Positions 1 to 10,939 of a stretch of DNA of 64,000 nt are shown here, in pieces. The translations under genes and the position numbers were made by a program. Below the pieces are notes generated by a model that worked only from the letters and a program-made list of their open reading frames with translations, was not told the DNA's origin and did not search any database. The DNA is from Simmondsia chinensis. Taxonomy: Eukaryota; Streptophyta; Magnoliopsida; Caryophyllales; Simmondsiaceae. Where the stretch lies: assembly GCA_018398585.1 (NCBI GenBank), contig JAGTTD010000001.1, positions 30,269,438 through 30,333,437 on the forward strand, read 5' to 3'. Each line of letters starts with the position of its first letter. The first letter of the stretch is position 1.

Positions 1-140
1 AAGAAGTAACCGCCGAATTGGGCCACCACTTGGGATGGGAATGGCTCAGTCGATTCTTAGAAAATATATTCTATTACCTTTGTTGATAATAGCTAAAAAT
101 ATCAGCTGTCTATTACTATTCCAACTTCCCGAATGGTCTG
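1..140 (+). pseudogene. ycf1: Plastid ycf1 (Tic214) fragment in nuclear DNA
   Basis: The frame opening at 35 reads [20 protein letters not shown] and then [10 protein letters not shown], which I recognise as an internal stretch of plastid ycf1, the giant inner-envelope translocon subunit. The match stops abruptly at about 138, after which the frame continues with unrelated residues, so only some 35 codons remain. It is a dead fragment, not a gene. Its neighbours (gypsy integrase scrap, atpI scrap, cox1 scrap) argue that it arrived as part of a rearranged organellar block. Plant mitochondrial genomes commonly carry plastid pieces, so transfer through the mitochondrion is likely (inference). 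The segment may extend left of the window. Confidence 0.75.
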
Positions 141-324
141 AGACCAATTCCAAATCGTTTCCTCCCATTGCGGGGATGCATAGCCGCCACTATATCGTCC
201 AATTCCAGTGCCGACCACTTCACGCTGAGGTTCATAAAGGTAAATCCGGCCTCCTTGATCCTCGCCTTAAAGCCAACGCATGAGTTTGGTGCTTTCCATT
301 AACCGCTCCAATTTTGTTTGTGCG

Positions 325-1430
<1,106 letters not shown>

Positions 1431-1439
1431 AAATCCGTC

Positions 1440-1540
1440 CGGCTAAAGTTGCAAAAATCAGAGCTTGAATACCACTTGTAAATAATCCAAGGAACATGAC
1501 AGGTATAGGAACCGCGGAAGGTACTAAGGTTTGGAACCCT
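1440..1540 (-). pseudogene. atpI: Plastid atpI (ATP synthase subunit a) 3' fragment
   Basis: Read on the minus strand, this stretch gives [20 protein letters not shown], the conserved last transmembrane region of plastid atpI, the proton-channel subunit a (CF0-IV) of the thylakoid ATP synthase. Upstream residues (LVPSAVP) still resemble the gene and then the match is lost. Roughly 30 codons remain, with no start, so it cannot be functional. Confidence 0.7.
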
Positions 1541-1734
1541 TGCAACTATGATAGAAAGCCGTTTGCCAGCAAGCTACCTTCGCCTTTCTTTTTTTGAATC
1601 AAAGTAGGTCGCGACTGTTGTATTTTAGATACAGAAGAATCTTTCTAAATCACTTCAGGTCAGCGGGGCCTTTGAGCATCCGAAATATGCCGAGGTTGTA
1701 AATGACATAGCGTTTCTGATAGAAAATGACGATT

Positions 1735-1838
1735 CCTTCGGGTATGCCACGTTGCATTCCAGATTATCCAGATGCTTACGCTGGATGGAATGCCCTTAGC
1801 AGTTTTGGCTCTTATATATCCGTAGTTGGGATTTGTCC
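1735..1838 (+). pseudogene. cox1: Mitochondrial cox1 3' fragment
   Basis: The plus strand reads [20 protein letters not shown] and then [11 protein letters not shown]. This is the highly conserved C-terminal loop and helix start of cytochrome c oxidase subunit 1, the mitochondrial terminal oxidase. The normal second Arg of the RRIPDYPD motif is Cys here (CGT TGC), consistent with a C-to-T change. Sequence before and after is not cox1. It identifies a mitochondrial contribution to the block. Confidence 0.8.
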
Positions 1839-2150
1839 TAACAGCAGATTCTATGGCATCTTCTTCTCCTCCTGCTCCTGAAAATGCTATTGCTACTTTT
1901 TCTGATTCAATTGCTGCGAAAAGAGCTCCTTGCTTTGCCAATATTTTATTACGAATAATTTCGACAACTTCAGGAGAAAAAGAGGCATTTACCTATTACA
2001 GAGATGGTGTGATTTGATTCTTTTTTTTTCGCTCCTAGTCTGTCCGTAAATATCAAAAGAGAAAAAAGAAGATTTGTCTATTCTGTCTAAAAAAAGTGGG
2101 GAATGCACATTTGCATGAAACAGTTCAGAAAATCCTTTTTACTTGTCAAA
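1839..2150. other. Organelle-like DNA, gene not recognised; junction to AT-rich nuclear DNA
   Basis: Open frames exist on both strands (plus 1826-2017; minus up to 1941), but I do not recognise either product. The minus reading, rich in Ala/Glu ([14 protein letters not shown]), and the plus reading, rich in Ser/Ala/Pro, are mirror artefacts of one another and one at most can be real. Composition drops sharply to AT-rich around 2100-2150, which I take as the right edge of the organellar insertion. Confidence 0.35.
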
Positions 2151-2606
2151 TTACGTACCTAACTAAATCTCTATCAAAAAATTTATACAAGTAAATTTAT
2201 TTTCAAATCACTATAAGTATTAGTTCTGCCCAAAAAAAAAAAAAAAAATCACTGTAAGTATTATAATCTATGCATATTTACAAGTATACCCATGAAAGTA
2301 GTAATATTTTTTTTTTTGGAACATGATGAAAGTAGTATCCATGAAAGTAGTAATATGGATACATATCAAATAACACAGTTTATACATATAATATAAAAAT
2401 AGAAATTATTACTTTATAAGAAAAGGTCTAATTTAACATTTTATTCGGAATTAATTTTTAGTCATATAATGAAATACATAACTAACATATGCAATTATAT
2501 TTTAGGAGGCAACTAACTTCGTGGCTTCAATTAAATAGATTCCATAAATATCAAAAAGTCCTATGGACATCCAATTGAGCTTTTTCCCAAAAAAAGGTGT
2601 TATTAG

Positions 2607-2762
2607 CAGGGGCATTCAAAAAAATCAATAACTGAAATACCAAAATGAAATATTGACCTGAAAATACGGTTAACCAATTCAAATTTGCGGTACAGTTAAC
2701 TGAACCGGAAAAATATGCGGTATTGTGGGACAGTAACGGTTAATGATTTTGTTCATTTTGGT

Positions 2763-2811
<49 letters not shown>

Positions 2812-3402
2812 CAATAAGCTAGTGAGTTTAAATCTTCATATTCATAATTATTTAAAATTTGAGCTCCACTAGATCTATCTTTTTCTTAACCAATAATTTC
2901 ATAACTTTAATTTTTCTAATAAATTAAATTTTTTTAAATAAGTCAAATAATAAACTAAACCCTACCAAAAACTAGCTAGCTAACTGAAAATTGAAATTCC
3001 ACCATCCTCCTTGTTCATGCTTCAATCTCTTGTTGATGGAAAATTGGTACTAAAGTCTTATGCACAAAATCTATCTTATACTTGATTTTTATCATTCTTT
3101 ATTTAATTGTGTTATAATTTCAAGAAAAAAATTATTATAAGTAATTAGTTACTGTAAAGGGTATCTTTTTATTGATTTAGAAATTTATCAATAATTTTTC
3201 GCATTTTGATTAGAGTTTTTACAATTTATATGTGTTTCTTGTTCGGTTATTGGTTAACCGTATTTACCAAACTGAATTATTGAAAAGCGGTTGACCTGTC
3301 GTTTTGGTAACGGTAATAGTTAAAGATTTTTGAGTATTTTGGTTACGGTTAACCGAACCGAAATACTTTTCAGTTCAGTTAACTGAACCATGAACACACC
3401 TT
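2607..3402. mobile_element. hAT-like non-autonomous DNA transposon
   Basis: The element is 796 bp and has no coding capacity. Its left end begins CAGGGGCATTCA; its right end, read inverted, begins AAGGTGTGTTCA, and the first ~30 bp form an imperfect terminal inverted repeat. It is flanked by near-identical 8-bp sites, GTTATTAG (2599-2606) and GTTATTAC (3403-3410), the duplication length typical of hAT elements. Inside are repeated GGTTAACCGAACCG-type motifs in both orientations (2665-2760, 3230-3385) and a central AC microsatellite. Confidence 0.6.
2766..2810. repeat. AC microsatellite, about 22 units
   Basis: Uninterrupted alternating A-C run inside the hAT-like element. The length suggests it is highly polymorphic. 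Confidence 0.95.
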
Positions 3403-3628
3403 GTTATTACGACATAATTTAATAATAAAATAACCCAGTATTTTTTCTGAGTTAATTTGACAACGGAATTTGTTAATATCAGATGATTAAATTCTGATCT
3501 CTAGATTTCTAATTGTTGACCTATCAAAGAAAAAGAATTTCTGGTCTTGAACTCTAATAGAAGTAACCAGAAGATGTTAAAAGAAATATACCACAGGTAA
3601 CTATATTGAATTTAACAATAAAACAATA

Positions 3629-3953
3629 GGGTTATTTACACTAAAGGTTCCTATACTTTGTTCATTTTGTTAATTTAGTTCTTGTACCTTTAATTATGTC
3701 AATTTAGTCTTTTTATAATTGATATTATATTAATTTGGTCTCCATAGTAAAAATTATGTTAGGTTTTTAATCAAAATTTTACTATTTCAAACATGGGTTG
3801 GGTTAAATTGAGTTAATGAATGGATTGTTAGTAGATTACTTGCGTCTAACTTAATTATGTTGCTAAAAATACATCAATAACTTAACTTAAATTTGACGGA
3901 ATGATTAAATTGACACAATGAAAAAAATATATGATCTTTAGTGTAAATAACCC
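3629..3953. mobile_element. MITE-like element 1 with TA target sites
   Basis: A 325-bp AT-rich element without coding. The left end is GGGTTATTTACACTAAAGGT; the right end read inverted is GGGTTATTTACACTAAAGAT, so the terminal inverted repeats match at about 18 of 20 bases. It is flanked on both sides by TA (3627-3628, 3954-3955), as for Tc1/mariner-type insertion. The interior repeats the theme of an A/T-rich 'AATTTAGT' word every 30-40 bp in opposite orientation on the two arms. Confidence 0.75.
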
Positions 3954-4082
3954 TATATATAATAGAAATAAGAAAGGTACATATATATATATATGACATA
4001 AATTTTATAAGAAGGTGAGACGGACAAACCTTGGCCGTCCATTGTAATGAATGGTAATGATTGCAATTTTTTTATGGGGTCC

Positions 4083-4560
4083 CAAAAAAAAAATAGTCCT
4101 CACCCCTCCCCAAACCCTCTCTTTTTCTCTTTCTCACCCTCATCACCCCCTACCATCGCTGGTCAACACTACGTGCTTGCCTGCCCGCCTTCTGTCCACC
4201 GCCGCCAATTCATCTTTGCCTGTTCACCTTGTCGCCACCTCTGCCTCCGCCCATCCACCCCTTCGTTTTCTTTTTCTTCCAATATCCCTTTCTCTCTCCC
4301 CCTATCTCTTCACCTCCCGCCGCTCCTCTTTTTCTTTCTCTTTCAATACCCCTTTCTCTCCCCTCTATAACCCCTCACCCCCTGCCACCCTCTCTTTTAA
4401 TACTCCTTGTGAGGGTATACGGGGGGAGAGAATGGAGTATTGGAAGAGGAAAAAGAGGGGCAGGGGCAGGTGGCCGGGTCAGAGAGAGAGAAAGGAAGGG
4501 TTGTGGGAGAGGGAGGGAGCCAAGGGAAGGTGGATTGGGGATAAAATTTTTTTTTTGTTA
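4083..4560. repeat. Imperfect foldback: polypyrimidine arm then polypurine arm
   Basis: 4095-4400 is almost purely C/T on the plus strand and 4420-4545 almost purely G/A. Read inverted, the right arm resembles the left arm (for example CCTCTTTTTCCTCTTCCAAT against CCTCTTTTTCTTTCTCTTTC). The centre holds a short exact inverted pair AATACTCC / GGAGTATT. The overlapping open frames here (4047-4572) are compositional: several frames are open at once and contain only Pro/Ser/Phe/Leu runs. It could be a foldback transposon, but no target duplication is evident. Confidence 0.45.
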
Positions 4561-5170
4561 GCACATAAATAAAGGGTTAATTCGCTCTTCTCAAACTCTC
4601 ACCTAATTGTGTTATATATATATATACACTGAATTACTTAGATTAGATACATGTGGTATTAATAAAAATCCTAACACAACCATACCAAAATCAACAAAAC
4701 AAATCACACCCTTTGAAAAAATAATTTTTAGAAAGAAATGCAAACAACTTCAACTTGCATATTGCTAAAATCGTAAAATCAAAAGAACTTTGAACTCACA
4801 CCACGGACGTACTTAAATTCAAAATTCCATATTTGTTTGTGGTGTAATCCCAAAAAATAAACAAAAGAAATTTAGAAGAATATCATAAATATGCAACACT
4901 CATACTTAATATATGCACTAAATGATTATTAATTTATCAAAAGAAATATTATTGACCTAACAAAATTACTAATATCTGTGTAGATTTGTAAAATCTTAGT
5001 ATTATTCGCTATTGCATCTCATAAATAATTATTGTCATAAAAATAACAAAAGTTCGAAAAAAAAGGCCTTTAGTAAAAGAAACTATTTAAGGCTACTTTT
5101 TATAAATTATATTCTTCAGTATAATATTAAACGTATACATTAGGCGTAACTAGATATATTTATAAGAAAT

Positions 5171-5710
5171 TTATACATAGAAAAGGAAAACAGAGCAAGA
5201 ATCAGCGGTTTGAGACGAGGAAGAGAAACATACAGGAAGAATATCCATGACGGAAGCATCGGCGGCCTCCATGGTGGCAGCATCGGCAGCATCAACAGTG
5301 GTGGTATTGGCGTCAGCGGTGGCAACATCAGCGCCCTTAGCAGTGGCGGTGTCCGCGTCAGTGGTGGCAACATCAGCGGCAGCCGCGGTCTCAGTGATGA
5401 TATTCAGGACATCGCTATCAGCGCGGGGGAACAATATAAGCCGCTCACTGCTGTCACCGTAATAGCTTTCACTGTTGTGAACTATGTGGCCAGTCCAAAG
5501 TATAACACTTAAAGTCAATAAAATAAAAAAAAAGCAAATGCTGGAGCGCTGGAAGTGGTGGTAGTGGGGGTGTTGGGCAGCAGTGGTTCCGCTCTCCTCA
5601 TCATCCGACGACCTGCAGCCGAAATCGTGGTTGTTTAACCGTAGCTTTTCTAAATCTGCAATGGTGTCAGCCACGCGCCGCCTGGTGGAGCTATGAGCTG
5701 CACTAGCCAT
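5171..5710 (-). CDS. Small single-span membrane protein with Ala/Thr/Asp repeat, function unknown
   Basis: I do not recognise the family. The chosen start lies in an excellent plant context (GACCATGGCT, A at 5710); an ATG two codons upstream (5716) is an alternative. The 179-residue product has a charged N-terminus (MASAAHSSTRRR), an acidic Ser patch, then one strong hydrophobic segment at about residues 56-77 (ICFFFILLTLSVILWTGHIV), followed by a region in which ADAAT/ATADAN-like words repeat from about residue 105 to 155. The stop follows SVFLFYV. The repeat keeps three frames open at once (Gly/Ser-rich on the plus strand), so openness alone is weak evidence. The hydrophobic segment and the start context are the better arguments. 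An intron or a longer C-terminus cannot be excluded. No promoter element is obvious. Confidence 0.45.
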   Translation of the reverse strand: MASAAHSSTRRRVADTIADLEKLRLNNHDFGCRSSDDEESGTTAAQHPHYHHFQRSSICFFFILLTLSVILWTGHIVHNSESYYGDSSERLILFPRADSDVLNIITETAAAADVATTDADTATAKGADVATADANTTTVDAADAATMEAADASVMDILPVCFSSSSQTADSCSVFLFYV

Positions 5711-5774
5711 GGTCATCTTCTTCAAGAACGCGCACCAACTCAATTAACACAGAATGTGGTTTATTCGTGAATAA

Positions 5775-6210
5775 AGGAAGTCAATAAAGTTAATATATGG
5801 CCTTAGTTAAGAAGTTTGAAGTAGGGTAAAAGACTACACCTATCTATAAGAAGAAAAAAGGGAAGGAAACAGAGCTATCATAGTCATCTGATTAAGTTAT
5901 CAAGAGTGAAACATAAATTTAAAAGTTTAGATTAAATATTTTTTTTTTAAACTCCACTTATCTGTAAAAGGAAAGAGAAAAAGCTTTATATATGGATGAA
6001 GTCAACAAGATTGAAACTTCCGATAAAAGACTTTTGAGTTAAATTCTCTAACTTCACTCATCTGTTGAAAAAAAAGAAAGAAGAAATTAGAAAGCTAATA
6101 TCAAGTTGACAAGATTTAAAATTTAGGATATAATAGATTTAAGATTTAAATTCTAGAATTCAGCTTATCTATAGGAAGAAGGAAACAAAAGAAATTTAAC
6201 ATATGATGGA
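5775..6210. repeat. Degenerate tandem array, four units of about 105 bp
   Basis: Four successive blocks begin with an AAGTCAAYAARRTT-like word (about 5780, 5900, 6002, 6108). Each ends with a CACTTATCTRTAARAAGAA-like word followed by a purine-rich tail (about 5840, 5960, 6055, 6165). Unit identity is low but the order of words is preserved. It lies just upstream of the minus-strand membrane-protein gene. Confidence 0.55.
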
Positions 6211-6504
6211 AAGCATTTGCGTAGAGATTGAATACATATTTTTTGTTTTCAATTTTGAATATTGAGGACTGTTTTCAAGGAGGTTTGGATTTTAGGAAAG
6301 GATGGGACGGAGGGAGGGAAGAGTACTACAGTTTTAACTACAAATATTTCACGTTGTCTTCATTCAATTGTTTGCATAGTTATACGTCATGTAATTTTGT
6401 TATTTATACTTATGATAAAATATTAATAAGATTCATTTTCGTATCATTTACACAAAACTATTAAGTAATTAAAATATTTATTAAAAAATTAATAAAATGA
6501 AGTA

Positions 6505-6852
6505 GTATTTACCCAAAAGGTCCTTGTGGTAATTTTTTTTTTCAAATTACCCTCTGTGCGAATTAATATTGTGTCAATTTAATCATGAGAGTAATATTAA
6601 AAAAAAAGCTCTAGGAAATTTTTAATAATTTGGCCTTGAGTAAGATTAAATTGATTCAACGGGTGAATTTGTAGTGAGTTATTTGCATCTAAAATTATTT
6701 TTCCACTAAAAATTACGTTAACAACTTAATTTGAGTTTGACTAAAGGACTGCATTGATACAATATAAAATGTAAAGAAACTTAGTTGACATAATTAAAAG
6801 TATAACGACTAAATTGATAAATTAGAAAAGTATAGGAATTTCAGTGTAAACC
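6505..6852. mobile_element. MITE-like element 2, diverged relative of the 3629-3953 element
   Basis: The left end GTATTTACCCAAAAGGTCCT and the inverted right end GGTTTACACTGAAATTCCTA form a poor terminal inverted repeat. The interior follows the same word order as MITE-like element 1: AATTTAATC near 6578, GTTATTTGCATCTAAAATTA near 6679, ACTAAATTGATAAATTAG near 6808. It is clearly older; no target site is legible. Confidence 0.45.
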
Positions 6853-6963
6853 TTAAACTAACTTATTCAAATTATATGTAACTATAAAGTTATGTTTTTT
6901 GAAAATTAATCCCGTCAAATAACATAATTCTTTATAAATATGCAATCACATCAAACAACATAA

Positions 6964-8683
6964 ATTTTTTTTTTTTTTTTTTTTGGTTGATAATTAGAAT
7001 TTTATTCCAAAATATAAAAGCTATACACAACAATAAACAAAAAGGGATACGAAGTCACTTCCAACCTAATTCAGCCATACAACCAAAGGGGCAACTTCTA
7101 TGGACACCATTATTAACAAGGATATCAACACGTGAAATGGCTTCCCTTAGTGTATAGTTGAACAATATCGATTTGAAGGAGTGCCTAAGGAGCTCGATCT
7201 TATTCAACAGAAAATTTAGTCTCCATAGTACGTTAACTGTATATCCCTGAGATTGCATTAGAAGAATCAGACTCGATCACAAGGTCCATAAGCCTAGCCT
7301 CACTATTCCTGGCAGAAAACCCTAGAGCATAAATAATTGCTTCAACCTCAGCCTAATTTGACTTTATCACTACAACAAGTAGGTTAAACACTGCTACATA
7401 CCTTCCATTTTGGTCTCTAAGTACTCCACCTGTCCTAGCCGGCCCCAATTTCCCCAAAGCAGACCCATCTGTATTCCATTTTAGCGCAGCTTCCTACGGT
7501 GGCTTCCATTGCATTTGTGGCCTTCTCCTAAAGTAGCATATCACGAATTAAATATATCCATATTTGTTAGCAAAAACTCCAAGCTTTATGGTGACAAATC
7601 AAACCAAACCGACATCAAATATGCAAGACTATATTTTAACAATTCCACTTCCGATGACCTTTTGTTCGTAAAGATAACATCATTTCTATGTTTCCGTACA
7701 GTTCATATTACCACAAAAAATATAGTGATCCAAACCTTCTTCATACTAAGAAAAGGAACCTCTTGCCACAACTCAAATAAGCATCTTGTATTTGTAGGTA
7801 CAACAATTAATATATTCGACCATGCGCAAATCTTCATCCATAGGGCAATGGGTGAAGAAGTGGGCAGTTGCCTCTGTGTCCAAATTGCACAGGGAGCATT
7901 GTGCTTGAGACTACGGATGTTGATCTTAGCCAGTCGTTTGCTAGTATTAGTTTAGATGGCAATACCATCCAGAGAAGGCGCTAAGCTCTCCTGGGAGAGG
8001 GGGGGAGGGGGGGGGGGGGGGGGGGGTGCTTCCATACATCTTTAAACACATTTGAGCAACCGTGGTTCCTCTTAAACATCAAAGTTCTACAGAAAGAGCT
8101 CATCAAGTACATCCCATCGACATCAAACCTCCAGCACAGCTTATCAGGTCTATTAGGATGCAGGAAGATTGGACCCACTCGACCCAAGAGTTCCTCCTTT
8201 AGATCCTCCTCATATTGAAATTAGTCTTCTCCGTATAAAGTTTCTATCCATGTTAGCCTGTCCCATATGCCCATGTAGGCTAACACCCCATCTTTTTGCT
8301 CGGACAGGGAGAACAATCTCCTGGTAGAGCTCATGCAAAGGCCTCTGTCAGACCCAAATATTACACCAGAACTTTTCCTTGAGACAAATACCCATTAAGA
8401 CCATGGTACCTTCCTCTGCTATCCTTGCAATCAACTCATTCTCTTCCTTTACACTACATATAGCTCCCCGTATACTAGGTGCTTGAAGTGCACCTAAGTC
8501 CAAGGAGCATAAGCTTGGTTTTATGCCATAGATGGAGGAGATGACTTTCTTCCATAAGGCTTGGTAGTCGTTCGAAAATCTCCACCACCATTTGAATAAC
8601 AACACAACACTTTTCACTACTAAGTAATTGCCGACACCCAAACCCCCAAGCTCTTTTTGTTTTTGAATGATCTTCCATCTAAC
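6964..8683 (-). mobile_element. 5'-truncated LINE (non-LTR retrotransposon)
   Basis: Element of about 1.72 kb on the minus strand. Its poly(A) tail is the T run at 6965-6984 on the plus strand, and its 5' end is lost. From 8675 downward the minus strand reads WKIIQKQKELGG, then VKSVVLLFKWWWRF and DYQALWKKVISSIYG, the C-terminal end of a plant L1-type reverse transcriptase ORF2. Further down there are remnants of the zinc-knuckle RT-associated domain and of an RNase H-like region (WKCNTDGSALGKLGPA-like, about 7510-7430). Many stops and frameshifts are present. The 13-bp TCAAACAACATAA at 6951-6963 recurs at the other end as 8684-8693 plus 13870-13872, interrupted by the copia element, so this is a genuine target-primed insertion. 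Confidence 0.8.
8007..8026. repeat. G20 homopolymer inside the LINE
   Basis: An uninterrupted run of 20 G, preceded by G7A. It lies in the RT-downstream part of the LINE and on the minus strand makes a poly-Pro frame. It has quadruplex potential and is also a likely sequencing-error site. Confidence 0.9.
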
Positions 8684-8693
8684 TCAAACAACA

Positions 8694-9046
8694 TGTTAAA
8701 TATTAGTACTTCCTTTGTATTTTACATGTGTATATTTATTAGTATTTGTACTTAGGTATCTTGTGTATTTGTACATGGAATAATCCTTAGGAATTTATTC
8801 ATGCAGTAGGTCGGTATTGATGAGGGAACACTTTTCCCCCTTCCCCTCTTGTAACCGGCTCTTTAAGGCATTCATGGTGCTTTGATGAGTTTTGTCTAGC
8901 TTTTAGTATTATAGTGTAGTATTTTTTTTTTCTTTAGATTTTTCTATTTAAGTGTTATTCTTCCTCTTGGTTAATCATTCAAATAAAAGTGTTTGATTTA
9001 TCTTATTTGGTGTTTATCTTGTTTTTCCTTTGTTTTATTTTCTACA
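8694..9046 (+). repeat. Copia 5' LTR
   Basis: 353 bp, starts TGTTAAATATTAGTA and ends TTTTCTACA. It is shared with 13507-13864, with differences such as TTTTTTTTTC near 8920 against TATGTCTTTTAG in the right copy. Confidence 0.93.
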
Positions 9047-9062
9047 TGGTATTAGAGTGGGC
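9047..9062 (+). other. Copia primer-binding site (tRNA-Met type)
   Basis: TGGTATTAGAGTGGGC immediately follows the LTR; the canonical plant form is TGGTATCAGAGC. It has two or more changes. Confidence 0.85.
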
Positions 9063-9177
9063 TTGATCTAGCAATCCTGATTTCTTCCCTTGCTGGCGCT
9101 GACCTCACAGCCACTATGAGCTTTTTTTTCCTTGCGTATTTACTTTAATTTGCGTTATTTGTTGATTTTCTTTCATA

Positions 9178-10906
9178 ATGTTGAGAGAAAATCCTAAGCG
9201 AATTGAGGCAACGGTTGTTGTTTTAGGGGGAGTTCTAGATCCTAGTTCTCCCTATTATTTGCACCTCTTGGATCATCCGGAGCTTATGTTTGTTAAAGAT
9301 ATTTTAACAGGACCAAATTTTCCAGCATGGAGATGCGCAATTTATAGAGTTTTTAAGGCAAAACATAAAATTGGCTTTTTGGATGGAACTGTTATTAACT
9401 GGATGAAGATTCTCAAGATTTCGAACACTGGAGTGCCTGTGATTCAATGGTCTCCTCTTCGCTTACAAATTTGGTTTCAAAGGAAATTAACTTTATTATT
9501 GTGTACTTTTAAACCTTCTCGGATATTTGGTTGGATTTGAATGAACACTTTTCACAAGGCAATGCTCCTCGCATTTATGACATTAAACGTGAAATTTTGC
9601 AATTAAAAAAAAGCAAATATGTCCATTTTTGATTATTTTACCAAGCTAAGATCTTTGTCGGATGAACTATATACATTGGTTGCTATTCCATCTTGTACTT
9701 GTGGGTCGGGCCAAGCTTTTTGGCCATACATGATATGGAGCGTCTGCTTGATTTATTTATGGGGCTTGATGTCTCATTTTCCACTGTTAAGTCCTAATTG
9801 ATGAATACCTAGCCCTTAACTTTAGTTGGGAACACATATTCCATTTTATGCCAGGAGGAAAAAACAACAGTTTGTGGCAGTTGGGACTAATGTGGTCCCG
9901 GAGGCTGCGGTTCTAGCAGCGAAAGCACCAACCGCAGCCGCAGTTGGTGATAGATTGTTCGTATCAGACAATTCTTCTTGTTGTACTAATTGTTTAGCAT
10001 GCTTACATTGTAAGAAGCAGAGGCACACCAGAGAACTTTTTTTCGAGTTGATTAGTTACCCTTCCAGTTGGAGAATCAAGAATTTAGGTGGAGGAGGATG
10101 AGGGGGTGACTGCGGCTACAGACTGAGGCCCTCATTGCCGACAACCCTTTTGCCGGACTCACACCCTATCAGTATCAGCAACTTATTGCATCACTTGGAT
10201 CCGTTACAAGATCTCTTATTATAAATCTCACAGGTGAGGTTAAGCATTCATCTCTCAGTTGGATTATCGACACGGGCGCTTCAGATCACATGGTCTCTTC
10301 GCTTTGTGTCATGTTTGATGTTTCTGTTAATAAGTCAGTTGGACCGGTATTGCCTAATGGGTCAAAATTGTTTGTTACTCATGTACAAAAGGTCCGAATC
10401 TCACAGGATCTTGTACTAAGTAATGTTTTATATGTGCCTGGTTTTCATTATAATCTAATATCCATGAGTAAATTGACCCAAGATGGGAATTATGCATTAA
10501 CATTTTATCCCATTTTTGCTACAGGCAGGACCTATACTCGGGGAAGCTAATTGGAGTGGGTAGGCAAAGGGATGGGCTATACCTCTTAACGATGCAATCA
10601 GTGATTTTTGCAGCTTTTTCAGTTTAGAAAAAAAAAGAAAGCTATTTTGTGGCATCACCATTTGGGCTATGTTCCTTTTACTAGATTATTAGTATTTCCG
10701 CATTTGGATGTGGAGAAAATAGATTTTACTTGTGATACTTGTTATCGTGCAAAGCAGGCACGCTTTTCCTTTCCTTTGTCGGTTACAAGAACTCGTGTTT
10801 ATTTTGAAATTATACATTATGATATTTGGGGGCCTTATTGAATTGAGTTATTGACTGGAGCTCGTTATTTTCTCACAATAGTTGATGATTTTAGTTGTTA
10901 TACGTG

Positions 10907-10939
<33 letters not shown>

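Noticed and set aside
2217..2250. A-rich run near 2231 as a poly(A) tail of a processed insertion
   Set aside because: No coding or target duplication adjoins it; the surroundings are uniformly AT-rich.
4047..4572. Overlapping plus-strand frames of 107, 173 and 110 codons
   Set aside because: They lie in low-complexity C/T- and G/A-rich DNA, several frames are open at once, and products are Pro/Ser/Phe/Leu runs without domains.
5210..5512. Gly/Ser-rich plus-strand frame of 100 codons
   Set aside because: Antisense shadow of the repeat in the minus-strand membrane-protein frame, which has a better start and a membrane span.
7509..7955. Plus-strand frame of 148 codons
   Set aside because: Antisense to the LINE remnant; no domain.
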